Shown here one piece after another: positions 20,300 to 30,966 of a stretch of 64,000 bases of DNA; positions within the stretch are counted from its first letter, which is position 1, and every line of letters starts with the position of its first letter. Source of the stretch: Enterococcus faecium (GTDB lineage: Bacteria > Bacillota > Bacilli > Lactobacillales > Enterococcaceae); contig NZ_CP118955.1 of the NCBI RefSeq assembly GCF_029023785.1, positions 1,903,501-1,967,500 of the forward strand. The letters are read 5' to 3'. The notes beneath the pieces are model-generated. The model did no database searches. It saw only the letters and a program-made list of their open reading frames with translations, and was not told where the DNA came from. A program made the position numbers and the translations under genes.

Positions 20300-22026
20300 G
20301 CTAATTCCTCCTTTGATAATTGAGAAGCGGCAATATCATAATAAATCGGGCATTTTTCCAACAACTCCCGATGCGTCCCCATACCGACGACTTCTCCTTC
20401 ATTTAATACGATGATCTTATCTGCATGCATGATCGTTCCCACACGTTGTGCTACGATCAATACAGTAGATTCTGTCGTTTCTTTTTTCAGACGAGCACGT
20501 AACTTCGCATCCGTTTGATAATCTAATGCAGAAAAGCTGTCATCAAAAATATAGATTTCCGGACGGCGTATGATGGCTCTGGCTATTGCCAATCGTTGTT
20601 TTTGTCCACCTGAAAAATTGGAACCACCTTCTGATAAATGTTCATTAAATCCATCTGGTTTTCGAGAAATGAATTCTGAAGCTTGAGCAATCTCAGCTGC
20701 ACGTTCCATTTCTTCTTGCGTAGCATCTTCTTTCCCGTATCGCAAATTATCTGCAATCGTTCCAGTAAATAGCAGCGCTTTTTGCGGAATAAACCCAATC
20801 TTATCTCGCAACTTGCTTAGCCGATAATCTCTCACGTCTACTCCATCGATCAAGATCTTTCCTTCACTCACATCATAAAAGCGAGGGATCAATTGGATCA
20901 ACGTAGATTTTCCGCTACCGGTACTTCCAATAAAAGCAACGGTCTCTCCTGGAGAGGATGTAAAACTGACATTTCGTATCACTGGCTCTTGCGAATGGCC
21001 TGGATAAGCAAATGTTACATTTTGAAATTCGATATACCCTTTAGTTTTTGTATCAGATATACCATTTGGATCTTCTACAATCGAAGGTTTGGCATCTAGG
21101 GCTTCTTGGATACGTCCAGCTGAAACAGCTGCTCTTGGATACATCATGAACACACTAGCAAATAACATGAATGAGAACAAGGCATGGAATATATACTCGA
21201 TAAACGCAATCAAATCTCCTACACGAAGCTCGCCTGCATCGATTTGCACTGCCCCGCTCCAGATGATCAATACCATTACGATATTAAATAAGAAATAAAA
21301 ACCCGGTTGTGCAACAGCCATCAAACGGAATAAGCTTTTTGAACTAGAAGCATAATTCTCATTGACTACAGCAAAACGTTTTTCTTCAAACTTTTCATTG
21401 ACGAATGCACGAATCACACGCAATCCTGAAAGATTTTCCCGCAAGATACTGTTGATTTTATCTAAGTTTTTTTGTTGCTTTTTAGATAACGGTTCAGACA
21501 CCTTAGCAATCGCTACGACTGCCAATAATAGTAAAGGTAATGCACCTACTACATACAAACTGAGTGTCACACTTGTACGCATGACCATGTACAAACTGAC
21601 AATGAACATCATTGGTGCCATAAAACCGATACGTAAAATATTTTGCAGGAACAACATGATCTGATAAGCATCGTTTGTTGTACGAGTGATCAATGAAGAT
21701 ACGCCTAGATTTTCGTATTCCTGATGCGAATAACTTTGGATCTTTTCGAACAAATCATCTCGAATATCTGCTACGATATTAGTCGTAATCCTCGAACCAA
21801 AATAACCTAACAAGATATTCAAAATAATACCGATTACAGTAATAACGATCATAAATATCCCTTGTTGCTTCACATAATCAAAATCATCATTGCGGATTCC
21901 TACATCGATCATACGTGCTAAAATCGTAGGAAGTCCTAATTCAATCAAAATAAAACCAAATATGCATATGAAATTGAAAAACAAGAATTTCTTATAACGC
22001 ATGGTATAATGCCACATTAGTTTCAC
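20296..22026 (-). CDS. Heterodimeric ABC exporter subunit, LmrC-like
   Basis: 576 residues with six membrane helices (about 15-310) and a C-terminal nucleotide-binding domain. Walker A is GSTGSGKST and the signature NFSGGQKQR is canonical. Walker B reads IYIFDDSFSALD, so the catalytic Glu is replaced by Asp: the degenerate half of an asymmetric pair. With the next gene it should form one multidrug exporter; substrate cannot be read from sequence. Confidence 0.9.
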   Translation of the reverse strand: MKLMWHYTMRYKKFLFFNFICIFGFILIELGLPTILARMIDVGIRNDDFDYVKQQGIFMIVITVIGIILNILLGYFGSRITTNIVADIRDDLFEKIQSYSHQEYENLGVSSLITRTTNDAYQIMLFLQNILRIGFMAPMMFIVSLYMVMRTSVTLSLYVVGALPLLLLAVVAIAKVSEPLSKKQQKNLDKINSILRENLSGLRVIRAFVNEKFEEKRFAVVNENYASSSKSLFRLMAVAQPGFYFLFNIVMVLIIWSGAVQIDAGELRVGDLIAFIEYIFHALFSFMLFASVFMMYPRAAVSAGRIQEALDAKPSIVEDPNGISDTKTKGYIEFQNVTFAYPGHSQEPVIRNVSFTSSPGETVAFIGSTGSGKSTLIQLIPRFYDVSEGKILIDGVDVRDYRLSKLRDKIGFIPQKALLFTGTIADNLRYGKEDATQEEMERAAEIAQASEFISRKPDGFNEHLSEGGSNFSGGQKQRLAIARAIIRRPEIYIFDDSFSALDYQTDAKLRARLKKETTESTVLIVAQRVGTIMHADKIIVLNEGEVVGMGTHRELLEKCPIYYDIAASQLSKEELA

Positions 22027-22166
22027 TTTCTCATCTCCTTTTAATCTTTTGTTACATTTTCATTACTAAAAATGATAGCACAACGAGCCTATTAATAGAA
22101 CACTTCTCTCATAAAAAAGTCATTATGATTATAGCGGGATGATAAACATTGATTTTTTCTTTCAAT

Positions 22167-22380
22167 CTAGTTGATTTCTATACTTATTTGCTGTTTTATG
22201 CTAGAATAACAATTAATTGTTGTATATTTTTTATACAGAAGGTACGGTTGAAAAAATATCCGAACAGATAAGCAAAAACGAGGCTTGTCTCTTTGACTCG
22301 AATCCAGTATTCTAGTCAAAGCATATGAAAAACCAGGTGGCTTGTCCCCTCGTTTTGTGTTGTCTAAAAAAATCAACTAG
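22167..22380. repeat. 214-bp block bounded by 11-bp inverted repeats
   Basis: CTAGTTGATTT (22167-22177) and AAATCAACTAG (22370-22380) are perfect inverted repeats. Inside are an extended -10 (TGCTAGAAT near 22197), an inverted repeat AAAACGAGG/CCTCGTTTT (22275-22283, 22348-22356), a nested TTTGACT.GAAT stem and a direct repeat GGCTTGTC. It covers the whole rpoY-rnjA leader. It may be a structured leader RNA or a small MITE-like element; sequence alone does not decide. The one ORF crossing it on the minus strand has no support. Confidence 0.5.
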
Positions 22381-22418
22381 CTAAATCACTGCTTTACGCA
22401 GATAAAGGAGACAAAACA

Positions 22419-22631
22419 ATGATCTATAAAGTTTATTATCAAGAAACAAAAGTACGCAACCCTAAACGGGAAGAAACAAAATCTCTTTACATTGAGGCAA
22501 AAAGCGATGTAGACGCTCGCCAACGTGTGGAAGAAAATACCCCATACAATATTGAATTCGTTCAACTTCTAGAAGGAAGTCATCTAGAGTACGAAAAAGA
22601 AAATGCTGATTTCTCATTAGTGGAGTTTTAA
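22419..22631 (+). CDS. rpoY: RNA polymerase epsilon subunit
   Basis: A 70-residue auxiliary RNA polymerase subunit of Firmicutes (DUF1447/RpoY). It starts [22 protein letters not shown] in family style and ends DFSLVEF. AAAGGAG precedes the ATG. It is immediately followed by rnjA with one base between, the conserved order in Bacillales and Lactobacillales. Confidence 0.93.
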   Translation: MIYKVYYQETKVRNPKREETKSLYIEAKSDVDARQRVEENTPYNIEFVQLLEGSHLEYEKENADFSLVEF

Positions 22632-22632
22632 T

Positions 22633-24312
22633 ATGAAACTTTCCATCAAAAATAACGAGACAGGCGTCTTTGCTATTGGTGGATTAGGTGAAATCGGGAA
22701 AAATACGTATGGGGTACAATTCCAAGATGAAATCATTTTGATTGATGCCGGGATCAAATTCCCGGAAGACGATTTACTTGGAATTGACTATGTCATTCCC
22801 GACTACAGCTACATCATACAAAACTTACACAAAGTAAAAGCCTTGGTGATTACTCACGGGCACGAAGACCACATCGGCGGAATACCCTACTTGCTGAAAC
22901 AAGCAAATATTCCTATCTATGCTGGTCCTCTCGCATTAGCGTTGATCACAAACAAATTAGATGAGCATGGCTTGCTTCGAGATGCAGAGCTCCATGAGAT
23001 CAATGAAGATACGATCATCCGTTTTAGAAAGACTTCTGTCAGCTTTTTCAGAACGACCCATAGTATCCCAGATGCATTAGGGATCGTGGTGAAAACACCT
23101 TCTGGAAATATCGTAGCGACTGGAGACTTCAAATTCGATTTCACTCCTGTTGGCGAACCAGCAAACTTGCATAAAATGGCTCGTATCGGGGAAGAAGGAG
23201 TCTTGTGCCTTTTATCTGATAGTACAAATGCTGAGATTCCAACATTTACTAAATCAGAAAAAACGATTGGGCATTCTATTTTGAAGATCTTTTCAAAAAT
23301 CGAAGGACGTATCATTTTTGCCAGCTTTGCTTCTAACATCTTCCGTTTGCAGCAAGCAGCAGATGCCGCTGTGGCAACTGGTCGTAAAATCGCTGTTTTC
23401 GGACGAAGCATGGAAAATGCCATCGTCAACGGTCAACGTTTAGGATATATCAAAGTTCCAGACGGCACATTTGTAGATGCACACGAAATCAATCGCTTGC
23501 CTGCCAATGAAACGATGATCCTATGTACAGGTTCTCAAGGAGAAGCGATGGCCGCGTTGAGCCGCATCGCGAATGGTACTCACCGTCAAATCCAAATCCA
23601 GCCAGACGATACAGTGATCTTTTCAAGTTCACCTATTCCTGGTAATACAACAAGTGTCAATCATTTGATCAATTTGCTGTCTGAAGCTGGTGCAGAAGTG
23701 ATTCACGGAAAAATCAATAACATCCATACTTCCGGTCACGGTGGACAAGAAGAACAAAAATTAATGCTTCGTTTGATGAAGCCAAAATATTTTATTCCTG
23801 TCCACGGAGAATTCCGCATGTTGAAAGTACATGCTTCTCTAGCACAAGATGTAGGTGTTCCTGCAGAAAACTGCTTCATCATGGAAAATGGCGATGTTTT
23901 AGCGTTAACTAGCGATTCTGCGCGTCCTGCTGGGCATTTTGTGGCTGGAGATGTGTATATCGATGGTAGCGGGATCGGTGATATTGGTAATGTCGTTTTA
24001 CGTGACCGTCACCTGCTTTCAGAAGAAGGTCTTGTATTAGCTGTCGCGACAGTGGATATCAAGAAAAAAGAAATCTTGGCTGGTCCAGATATTCTCTCTC
24101 GTGGATTTGTCTACATGCGAGAATCAGGAGAAATGATCAATGAAGCTCAGCGAATCTTATTCCACGCTTTAAGAGAATGTTTGAATGGACCTGACTGTTC
24201 AGAATATAAATTGAAAGAAGCGATGACTGGCGCGCTTCAGCCTTTCTTATTCGAACGTACAGAAAGACATCCAATGATTTTGCCAATGGTAATGACACCA
24301 GATGAAGAATAA
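22633..24312 (+). CDS. rnjA: Ribonuclease J1
   Basis: A 559-residue metallo-beta-lactamase/beta-CASP RNase with 5'-3' exo- and endonuclease activity, central to mRNA decay and 16S rRNA maturation. The metal-binding motif is HGHEDHIGG (about 76-84); VATGDFKFD and [11 protein letters not shown] are later motifs. The linker and C-terminal domain occupy about 450-559. Translated with rpoY. Confidence 0.96.
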   Translation: MKLSIKNNETGVFAIGGLGEIGKNTYGVQFQDEIILIDAGIKFPEDDLLGIDYVIPDYSYIIQNLHKVKALVITHGHEDHIGGIPYLLKQANIPIYAGPLALALITNKLDEHGLLRDAELHEINEDTIIRFRKTSVSFFRTTHSIPDALGIVVKTPSGNIVATGDFKFDFTPVGEPANLHKMARIGEEGVLCLLSDSTNAEIPTFTKSEKTIGHSILKIFSKIEGRIIFASFASNIFRLQQAADAAVATGRKIAVFGRSMENAIVNGQRLGYIKVPDGTFVDAHEINRLPANETMILCTGSQGEAMAALSRIANGTHRQIQIQPDDTVIFSSSPIPGNTTSVNHLINLLSEAGAEVIHGKINNIHTSGHGGQEEQKLMLRLMKPKYFIPVHGEFRMLKVHASLAQDVGVPAENCFIMENGDVLALTSDSARPAGHFVAGDVYIDGSGIGDIGNVVLRDRHLLSEEGLVLAVATVDIKKKEILAGPDILSRGFVYMRESGEMINEAQRILFHALRECLNGPDCSEYKLKEAMTGALQPFLFERTERHPMILPMVMTPDEE

Positions 24313-24317
24313 ATAAG

Positions 24318-24433
24318 AGGTTATGAAATCAGCACCTTGTCCTGAATATAAGAGAAAACAAATGAAAAACATGAGAAGCCATTTTTGTTTGTTCTTATTC
24401 CTTGATACAAGGTGGCTCTTTCATAGCCTCTTA
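24318..24433. repeat. Palindromic intergenic repeat
   Basis: AAGAGGTTATGAAA at the left and TTTCATAGCCTCTT at the right are inverted repeats, with CACCTTGT...ACAAGGTG inside. Same design and end sequences as the family at 10733-11222. It directly follows the rnjA stop codon. Confidence 0.75.
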
Positions 24434-24459
24434 AATTTATTTACTTTTTCATACAAAAA

Positions 24460-24500
24460 AATACCTGCCACAAGAGAAATTGTCTCTTGTGGCAGGTATT
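24460..24500. terminator. Bidirectional terminator between rnjA and csp
   Basis: Eighteen-base perfect arms (24460-24477, 24483-24500) with A and T runs either side, serving the converging rnjA and cold-shock genes. Confidence 0.9.
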
Positions 24501-24565
24501 TTTGTTACTCGCTTTGTTCTCTCGTAAAAATTGATGTCTACCATCAATTTGATTTACAGATAAAA

Positions 24566-24766
24566 TTAAGCTTTTACAACGTTTGCAGCTTGTGGGCCGC
24601 GGTCTGATTCTTCAACGTCGAAAGTCACTGCTTGACCTTCTTCTAATGTTTTGAATCCGTCACCTTGGATAGCTGAGAAGTGAACGAATACGTCGCTTCC
24701 ATCTTCACGTGAGATAAATCCAAATCCTTTTTCAGCGTTGAACCATTTTACTGTTCCGTTTTCCAT
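24566..24766 (-). CDS. Cold-shock protein, CspA family
   Basis: A 66-residue single cold-shock domain. RNA-binding motifs RNP1 (KGFGFISRE, 14-22) and RNP2 (VFVHFS, 26-31) are intact. Such proteins melt RNA secondary structure. Codon use is strongly biased. AGGAGG lies before the ATG, and the gene ends toward a bidirectional terminator. Confidence 0.95.
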   Translation of the reverse strand: MENGTVKWFNAEKGFGFISREDGSDVFVHFSAIQGDGFKTLEEGQAVTFDVEESDRGPQAANVVKA

Positions 24767-24915
24767 AATAATATCCTCCTCGTGCCAAAAGCACTAATTT
24801 AAATTGTAACATTGCTCGTGTACGATAGAGGTGCAACAGATGTTTCAACTTCTATTCCCAAACAAAATTACAATATAATTGTACACTTGCTTCATTTTTT
24901 TTGCAAGAAAGCAAC

Positions 24916-25608
24916 TTACTTCTCTTCCATCATTCCTTCTTCTCTCAAACTAAAATATCGTTTGCGTCCGATGATCAAGTGGTCCAGTACAGTGATCCCC
25001 ATCATTTCTCCACACTTTTGTATCCTTTTGGTAAAATTCATATCCTGCTGCGATGGAATAACATTACCAGAAGGATGATTATGCGCTAAAACGATCCTTG
25101 CTGCACAATAACGTACAGCATAATGGAAAATTTCTCTAGGATGAGCGACTGACTGATTCAGCGAACCGATGAACACTGTTTTTTTTAAGATCACTTGATT
25201 CTTCGTGTCCAAATAAATACAAACCAAATGTTCTTGTTTGTGATCTTTCATTTCCAGAATCAATTGCTGGGCCAATTCGTAGCTGGTACGAACCGGTGGA
25301 GCCGCTCTTTCATGATCCGTCTGAATTCGTCGACCTAATTCGATCAAGGCTTTGATTTCGATTGCTTTCACGCGTCCTATCCCTCGAATCTCTTCTAACT
25401 CATGCAAAGTAGCCTGTCGTAAAGAGGCCAGTCCTCCAAACGTTTTTAACAGATTTCCAGCAATCGACATCACACTATAAGGGTGTTGACCGGTACGCAG
25501 TAAGATTGCCAAAAGCTCCTGATCCGATAAAGCTTCCGCGCCATAAATTTCCATACGTTCCCTTGGTAAAGAGCTAGTAGGTACTTCTTTGATCAATCGT
25601 TTTCCCAA
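24916..25608 (-). CDS. radC: RadC-family JAB domain protein
   Basis: 230 residues: an N-terminal UPF0758 helix-hairpin-helix region (1-100) followed by an MPN/JAB metalloprotease-like domain, with the metal motif AHNHPSGN (about 174-181) and an upstream Glu. Despite the name, a repair role is unproven. It lies behind a HAD phosphatase and folC on the minus strand, 55 bases after the phosphatase gene. Confidence 0.92.
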   Translation of the reverse strand: MGKRLIKEVPTSSLPRERMEIYGAEALSDQELLAILLRTGQHPYSVMSIAGNLLKTFGGLASLRQATLHELEEIRGIGRVKAIEIKALIELGRRIQTDHERAAPPVRTSYELAQQLILEMKDHKQEHLVCIYLDTKNQVILKKTVFIGSLNQSVAHPREIFHYAVRYCAARIVLAHNHPSGNVIPSQQDMNFTKRIQKCGEMMGITVLDHLIIGRKRYFSLREEGMMEEK

Positions 25609-25662
25609 AAAAACATCTCCTTTCTATCTTATCTAAAATAAGATACGAAAAGAGATGGATTT

Positions 25663-26316
25663 TTATTTTAACAATGCAGGGATTTCATGTAAAGAAGAAA
25701 CAACCCCAGCTGTTTTTTTGATCAATTCTTGGGATGGTGGAAGCAGATCTGGTACCATGACTACCGGGATCTCAGCCGCAGAAGCTGCTAAAATACCATT
25801 TTGTGAATCTTCTAAAATCAATGTTTCTTTCTTCGCTGTACCTAGCTTCTGATTAGCTAACAAGAAAATTTCTGGGTCTGGTTTTGCTCGTTGAACATTT
25901 TCTGCAGAAACAATCGTCTCAAATCGTTCAAACAGATTGTTCTTCTTCAATAAAAGTTCAATGACTGCTCGTTGGTTACTGGAAGCGACAACTTTGGGAA
26001 TCTGATGTTCTTCTAAAAAAGAGAGGAGTTCCAACACACCGGGCTTCATTTGTACCGCTCCTTGCGAAAAACGTTCAAGCGTTTCCTGGTATGAATCATC
26101 TATGAATCTTTGTACACTTGTTTTGCCAAATTCCGAGAAAATCATATGATAATTCGCCCATACTTCTTCATCTGAAACACCTAAGAATTTTAAATACAGG
26201 TCTTTATCATAAGGAAAACCCATCTTGTCTGCTACTACTTGTGTGGCTTCGTAATACACTAACTCTGTGTCGAACAGCAAACCATCCATGTCAAAAATCA
26301 CTGCATTATACTTCAT
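25663..26316 (-). CDS. HAD phosphatase, beta-phosphoglucomutase-like
   Basis: A 217-residue HAD subfamily IA enzyme. Motif I is FDMDGLLFDTE (8-18; nucleophile Asp9), motif II VASSN (about 111), motif III with Lys in AKPDPEIF, and motif IV ILEDSQNG. The helical cap (15-80) matches beta-PGM/sugar-phosphate phosphatases. Substrate unknown. It overlaps the end of folC by 11 bases and has AGGAGG before its ATG. Confidence 0.88.
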   Translation of the reverse strand: MKYNAVIFDMDGLLFDTELVYYEATQVVADKMGFPYDKDLYLKFLGVSDEEVWANYHMIFSEFGKTSVQRFIDDSYQETLERFSQGAVQMKPGVLELLSFLEEHQIPKVVASSNQRAVIELLLKKNNLFERFETIVSAENVQRAKPDPEIFLLANQKLGTAKKETLILEDSQNGILAASAAEIPVVMVPDLLPPSQELIKKTAGVVSSLHEIPALLK

Positions 26317-27619
26317 GATCTCCTCCTAATTGTATTAATAAATGGCGAACTTCTGAAATGAAATAAAGTGAACCGGTCACAACTAATACGTCTTCATTTG
26401 TCATCTTTTCCAATATATCTGCTAATCCGAATTGCCACAATGAAACGATTGATACTCTCTCACTTGCTAAATCTGATACTTCACTTAATTCGATGGCTTT
26501 TGGATGTTCAAAGGTCGTCAAATAAATATGGACATTTGGTACTTGCTGCAATCGTTCTAGCATTTCTCTAACATTTTTAGTTCGTAAGGCGGAAAACAAA
26601 ATGTTGATTTGATATCCTTTGAATTCTTTTTTCAAATTCTCAACAAGCCGGTTCATTGCATGCGTATTATGGGCACCATCTAAAACAACTAATGGCTCGT
26701 TACTCAAACGCTCCATTCTTCCTGGCCATCGAGATTTCTTCAATCCCTTCAAAACATCTTTTTCTCGGAAAGGCAGCTTTTCCAATTGACAGTAAACAAA
26801 ATACAATTCGATGGCTACTCCTGCATTTTCAGCTTGATGTTGCCCTAAAAGCGGAGTGGTTAATTGAGGGATCTTTCCTATTTCATTAAAAAATTCAAAT
26901 ACTTCTCCCCACATCTCATCAGGATGCAGATAGTTTATTTTATAATTTTCCCCGTATACATAAAGCGGTGCATTTTTTGCTTTAGCTGTTTGTTGGATGA
27001 CAGTAAAAGCTTCTGGGGCAATATTTCCTGTTACTACTGGAACGCCTTGTTTGATGATTCCAGCTTTTTGTGCAGCGATTTCTTCAATTGTATCTCCAAG
27101 TATTTCGGTATGATCAAGTCCAATCGTTGTTATTCCCGTCAGCATTGGTACAGCTACATTGGTAGAATCCAATAAGCCGCCTAAGCCAACTTCGATAATC
27201 GCTACGTCCACTTTCTTCATCAAAAAATAATCAAATGCCATTGCTGTTAATGTCTCGAATTCAGTAATACCAGCTACTGCTTCAAATTGATCAAGTTGTT
27301 TGATCAGTGGCTGATATTTTTTTACAAGCTGGATCAAATCATTGTCTGGAATGCTTTTGCCATTGATTGCGATCCGTTCATTGAACGTTTCGATATAAGG
27401 TGAAGTAAATGTACCTACTGTCAGCCCAGCCTCTTCTAATAGGCTTCTCAAATAAGCTACAGTAGAACCTTTTCCGTTTGTTCCAGCGATATGGATCGTT
27501 TTTACTTTTCTCTCTGGATGCCCTACCACTTCTAATAAAGCTTCGACTCGGTCAAGGCCAGGACGTGAACCAAATGGTAATCGACTATGGATCCATTCTA
27601 TTGCTTCTTCAATCGTCAT
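26306..27619 (-). CDS. folC: Bifunctional folylpolyglutamate/dihydrofolate synthase
   Basis: A 437-residue Mur-ligase-family enzyme adding glutamates to folates. The P-loop GTNGKGSTVAYL is near residue 45; TSPYIETFNERI and GLDHTEILG are family motifs. I place the start at ATG 27619 (MTIEEAIEWIH), with GGGGG 8 bases upstream; an ATG at 27634 has no ribosome binding site. That ATG overlaps the stop of a small membrane ORF (TGATG). Confidence 0.94.
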   Translation of the reverse strand: MTIEEAIEWIHSRLPFGSRPGLDRVEALLEVVGHPERKVKTIHIAGTNGKGSTVAYLRSLLEEAGLTVGTFTSPYIETFNERIAINGKSIPDNDLIQLVKKYQPLIKQLDQFEAVAGITEFETLTAMAFDYFLMKKVDVAIIEVGLGGLLDSTNVAVPMLTGITTIGLDHTEILGDTIEEIAAQKAGIIKQGVPVVTGNIAPEAFTVIQQTAKAKNAPLYVYGENYKINYLHPDEMWGEVFEFFNEIGKIPQLTTPLLGQHQAENAGVAIELYFVYCQLEKLPFREKDVLKGLKKSRWPGRMERLSNEPLVVLDGAHNTHAMNRLVENLKKEFKGYQINILFSALRTKNVREMLERLQQVPNVHIYLTTFEHPKAIELSEVSDLASERVSIVSLWQFGLADILEKMTNEDVLVVTGSLYFISEVRHLLIQLGGDHEV

Positions 27620-27753
27620 CAACAATTCCCCCATTTCTCTTTTATTATAACAAATAGAACACATAAGAAAAATAAAAGTATGACAAAGAGAAAAGAAACA
27701 GAGAGAGGAACGATTTTATCAACTACTTTATTGACTCTTGATACATGATCCAC
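27619..27753 (-). CDS. Possible 44-residue membrane peptide coupled to folC
   Basis: Starts at a GTG (VDHVSRVNKVVDKIVPLSV) behind AGGAGAAGGAGGGAG and has one strongly hydrophobic segment (about 14-38), ending KEKWGNC. The stop codon overlaps the folC ATG (TGATG). An alternative reading of the same ribosome binding site is a 7-codon peptide MYQESIK from an ATG at 27746. Either could set folC translation. Family unknown. Confidence 0.4.
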   Translation of the reverse strand: MDHVSRVNKVVDKIVPLSVSFLFVILLFFLCVLFVIIKEKWGNC

Positions 27754-27792
27754 CTCCCTCCTTCTCCTACATAATAAGAGTAGACTAAAAAA

Positions 27793-27922
27793 GAGATGCG
27801 ACAAAATTTATGTCACATCTCCTTATGAATCGAAGCTAAGAGTGAGGCTCAAACTCTTTCCTGTAACGATGTTCAATCAGCTAGCTTTTAGTAATAGCTA
27901 GCTGATTGAACACTCTCTTTTT
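27793..27922. repeat. Palindromic intergenic repeats, two partial units
   Basis: A GAGATGCGACAAAA...GTCACATCTC hairpin is followed by CGATGTTCAATCAGCTAGC...GCTAGCTGATTGAACA. The start sequence and hairpin design match the family at 10733-11222. It lies between valS and the folC operon. Confidence 0.7.
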
Positions 27923-27928
27923 CTATTC

Positions 27929-30574
27929 TTATTGAATAGTACGCAAACTTTCGATTCGTTCTTTGACAGCCGTTTGCTTCTCTAAATAATCTTTTTCTTT
28001 TGCACGCTCTGCCTCTACTACTTCTTCCGGCGCGTTAGAAACAAAACGTTCATTAGAAAGTTTTCCTTGGACACGTTTTACTTCGCTTGTCCACTTTTCC
28101 AGTTCTTTTTCTAATCGTTTGATTTCTTCTTCAATATTGATCAATCCTGCTAACGGCAAGAAGATTTCTGCACCTGTCAGAACAGCTGACATCGCTAGAT
28201 CTGGCGCAGTGATCTCACTTGATATTGTCAACTCTTCGGGATTACAGAAGCGTTCGATATAGCTTGTATTTTCAACTAAAAATTGATCGATTTTAGCATC
28301 GTTTGTTTTAATTAGCAACGTAATTGGTTTAGACAATGGTGTATTCACTTCTGAACGAATATTTCGAACGGCTCGAATCAATTCTTTCAATACTTCCATC
28401 CCTTTAGAAGCTGTTTCATCATCAAACTCTGGACGTACAACAGGATATTCTGCCACTACTAGAGAATTTCCCTGATGAGGAATATGTTCCCATATTTCTT
28501 CTGTAACGAATGGCATGATTGGATGCAATAAACGTAGGATCTGATCAAGTGTATGGACTAAGATGCTACGGGTGGTTTGTTTTGAAACAGCATCATCTCC
28601 ATAAAGTACTTCTTTACTCATTTCGATGTACCAGTCACAAAAATCATCCCAGATAAAGTTATACAGTTGTCGACCTGCTTCACCAAATTCAAAACGATCA
28701 AATAGCTCAGTTACTCGTTCGATCGTTTCATTCAAACGAGTAAGGATCCACCGGTCAGCCACTGATTTTTCTCCAGATAAATCGATCTCTTCTACGGTCA
28801 TTCCTTCGATATTCATGATAACGAAACGTGAAGCATTCCAGATTTTGTTGATAAAGTTCCAAGAAGCATCCATTTTTTCATAGCTGAAGCGGACATCTTG
28901 TCCTGGTGCAGAACCATTCGATAAGAACCAGCGGAGAGCATCTGCTCCATACTTTTCGATTACTTCCATCGGATCGATTCCATTACCTAATGATTTACTC
29001 ATCTTCCGCCCTTGTTCGTCACGAATCAATCCATGAATCAAGACATTCTCAAATGGACGTTCGCCAGTAAATTCCAAGCTTTGGAAAATCATTCTGCTTA
29101 CCCAGAAGAAAATGATGTCATAACCGGTTACTAAAGTGCTAGTAGGGAAGTATCGCTTATAATCTTCGCTTTCCGTATCTGGCCAGCCCATTGTTGAGAA
29201 AGGCCACAAAGCTGAACTAAACCAAGTGTCTAAAACATCAGGATCTTGTACCCAGTTTTCACTATCCGCTGGTGCTTCCATCCCTACATACATTTCACCT
29301 GTTTCTTTGTGATACCATGCAGGAATTTGATGTCCCCACCATAATTGTCGTGAGATTACCCAATCATGGACATTTTCCATCCAACGTAAAAACGTTTGAT
29401 TGAATCTTGGAGGGAAGAATTCCACTGCTTGATCTGTTTCTTGGTTATCAATGGCTTTTTTCGCTAACGGCGCCATTTTTACAAACCATTGAGTAGACAG
29501 CCGAGGTTCAACAACGACACCTGTCCGCTCGGAATGACCCACACTGTGGATCATCGTATCGATTTTAATCAATCGACCGATTTCTTTCAGATCTTGCACG
29601 ATTGCTTTACGAGCAGCAAAACGTTCCATTCCAGCATATTTTCCTGCTAGTTCATTCATCGTACCATCATCATCCATAACATTTACGCGTGGAAGATCAT
29701 GACGATTACCTACCTCAAAGTCGTTTGGATCATGTGCTGGAGTGATTTTTACTACACCTGTCCCGAATTCCATATCTACATATTCATCTGCAATGATTGG
29801 GATTTGTTTATTGACTAAAGGTAGAATCACTTTTTTGCCGATGAGCGCTTGATAACGCTCGTCTTTTGGATGAACAGCAATCGCCGTATCTCCCAACATC
29901 GTTTCTGGACGGGTTGTCGCAATTTCTACTACGCCTGATCCATCTGCTAGTTCATAGCTCATATGATAAAAGGCGCCTTCGATATCTTTATGAATAACTT
30001 CGATATCAGATAGAGCTGTTCGTGCTTGAGGATCCCAGTTGATGATATATTCACCACGATAAATCAAACCTTTTTCGTATAAGGTAACAAAAACTTTACG
30101 TACTGCTTCAGATAATCCATCATCTAATGTAAAACGTTCCCTACTGTAATCTAAAGATAAGCCCATTTTAGCCCACTGTTCGCGGATGTGGCTCGCATAC
30201 TCTTCTTTCCATTCCCACACTTGATCGATGAACTTTTCACGACCTAGATCATAACGAGAAATCCCTTGCTCTCTAAGCTTCGCTTCTACTTTTGCTTGTG
30301 TCGCGATTCCTGCATGGTCCATACCAGGCAGCCATAAAGTATCATATCCTTGCATTCTCTTTTGACGAATCAGCATATCTTGCAAGGTCGTATCCCAAGC
30401 ATGCCCTAAATGAAGTTTTCCAGTAACATTTGGGGGCGGGATTACGATTGAATAAGGTTTTGCTTTTTTATCTCCGCTCGGTTTAAACAAATCTTGTTCT
30501 AACCAATGCTGATAACGTCCAGCTTCAACTTCTTGCGGATTATATTTTGTTGATAGGTTATTTTCTTCCGTCAT
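27929..30574 (-). CDS. valS: Valyl-tRNA synthetase
   Basis: An 881-residue class Ia synthetase. The HIGH-type motif [14 protein letters not shown] is near residue 47 and KMSKSLGN near 525. A CP1 editing domain lies between, the anticodon-binding domain follows, and a C-terminal coiled coil (about 815-881) completes the usual plan. Its expression is controlled by the T-box leader at 30595-30869. Confidence 0.97.
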   Translation of the reverse strand: MTEENNLSTKYNPQEVEAGRYQHWLEQDLFKPSGDKKAKPYSIVIPPPNVTGKLHLGHAWDTTLQDMLIRQKRMQGYDTLWLPGMDHAGIATQAKVEAKLREQGISRYDLGREKFIDQVWEWKEEYASHIREQWAKMGLSLDYSRERFTLDDGLSEAVRKVFVTLYEKGLIYRGEYIINWDPQARTALSDIEVIHKDIEGAFYHMSYELADGSGVVEIATTRPETMLGDTAIAVHPKDERYQALIGKKVILPLVNKQIPIIADEYVDMEFGTGVVKITPAHDPNDFEVGNRHDLPRVNVMDDDGTMNELAGKYAGMERFAARKAIVQDLKEIGRLIKIDTMIHSVGHSERTGVVVEPRLSTQWFVKMAPLAKKAIDNQETDQAVEFFPPRFNQTFLRWMENVHDWVISRQLWWGHQIPAWYHKETGEMYVGMEAPADSENWVQDPDVLDTWFSSALWPFSTMGWPDTESEDYKRYFPTSTLVTGYDIIFFWVSRMIFQSLEFTGERPFENVLIHGLIRDEQGRKMSKSLGNGIDPMEVIEKYGADALRWFLSNGSAPGQDVRFSYEKMDASWNFINKIWNASRFVIMNIEGMTVEEIDLSGEKSVADRWILTRLNETIERVTELFDRFEFGEAGRQLYNFIWDDFCDWYIEMSKEVLYGDDAVSKQTTRSILVHTLDQILRLLHPIMPFVTEEIWEHIPHQGNSLVVAEYPVVRPEFDDETASKGMEVLKELIRAVRNIRSEVNTPLSKPITLLIKTNDAKIDQFLVENTSYIERFCNPEELTISSEITAPDLAMSAVLTGAEIFLPLAGLINIEEEIKRLEKELEKWTSEVKRVQGKLSNERFVSNAPEEVVEAERAKEKDYLEKQTAVKERIESLRTIQ

Positions 30575-30594
30575 GCTGTTTTCCTCCTTTAAAC

Positions 30595-30869
30595 TAAAAA
30601 ACGTCCTAAAATACTTTCGTATTCTAGGACGTATGATTTACGCGGTACCACCTAAATTGCAATAATCAATCATTATTGCCTCTCAAGTGAGTTAACGATC
30701 ACGACTCGTCTATCTCTACTCCATTCAAGACAGAAACTCCCAAGCTACCTTCACTGGTTGTCATTGAGAACCTTTCAGCAGATAGTTCTCTCTCTAAGAA
30801 TGAATGTGCCAGTTACTCCTCTTGTTCAGCGTTATGCTTCATTCTACAATGGTTTTTTTTTTTAGTCAA
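30595..30869 (-). promoter_or_regulatory. T-box riboswitch leader of valS with promoter and terminator
   Basis: On the minus strand: -35 TTGACT (30864-30869), 17-base spacer, -10 TAGAAT (30841-30846). A leader of about 240 bases ends in the T-box AGGTGGTACCGCG (30641-30653) and a terminator hairpin (30601-30632) with a T run. The stem I segment GAAGGTAGC suggests a GUA valine specifier (30746-30748); that codon assignment is tentative. Uncharged tRNA-Val would bind and stabilise the antiterminator. Confidence 0.9.
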
Positions 30870-30966
30870 CAAGTGGTCGTGAAAAAACCACTTCATTTAG
30901 TACTAAAAAATTTTTGAAAGAATTACGACGAGTTCTCGCAAGATCAATAAGCCTACTCAAATTTTC

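Noticed and set aside
22167..22376. 69-codon minus-strand reading frame upstream of rpoY
   Set aside because: It runs through inverted repeats, has no ribosome binding site and resembles no protein.
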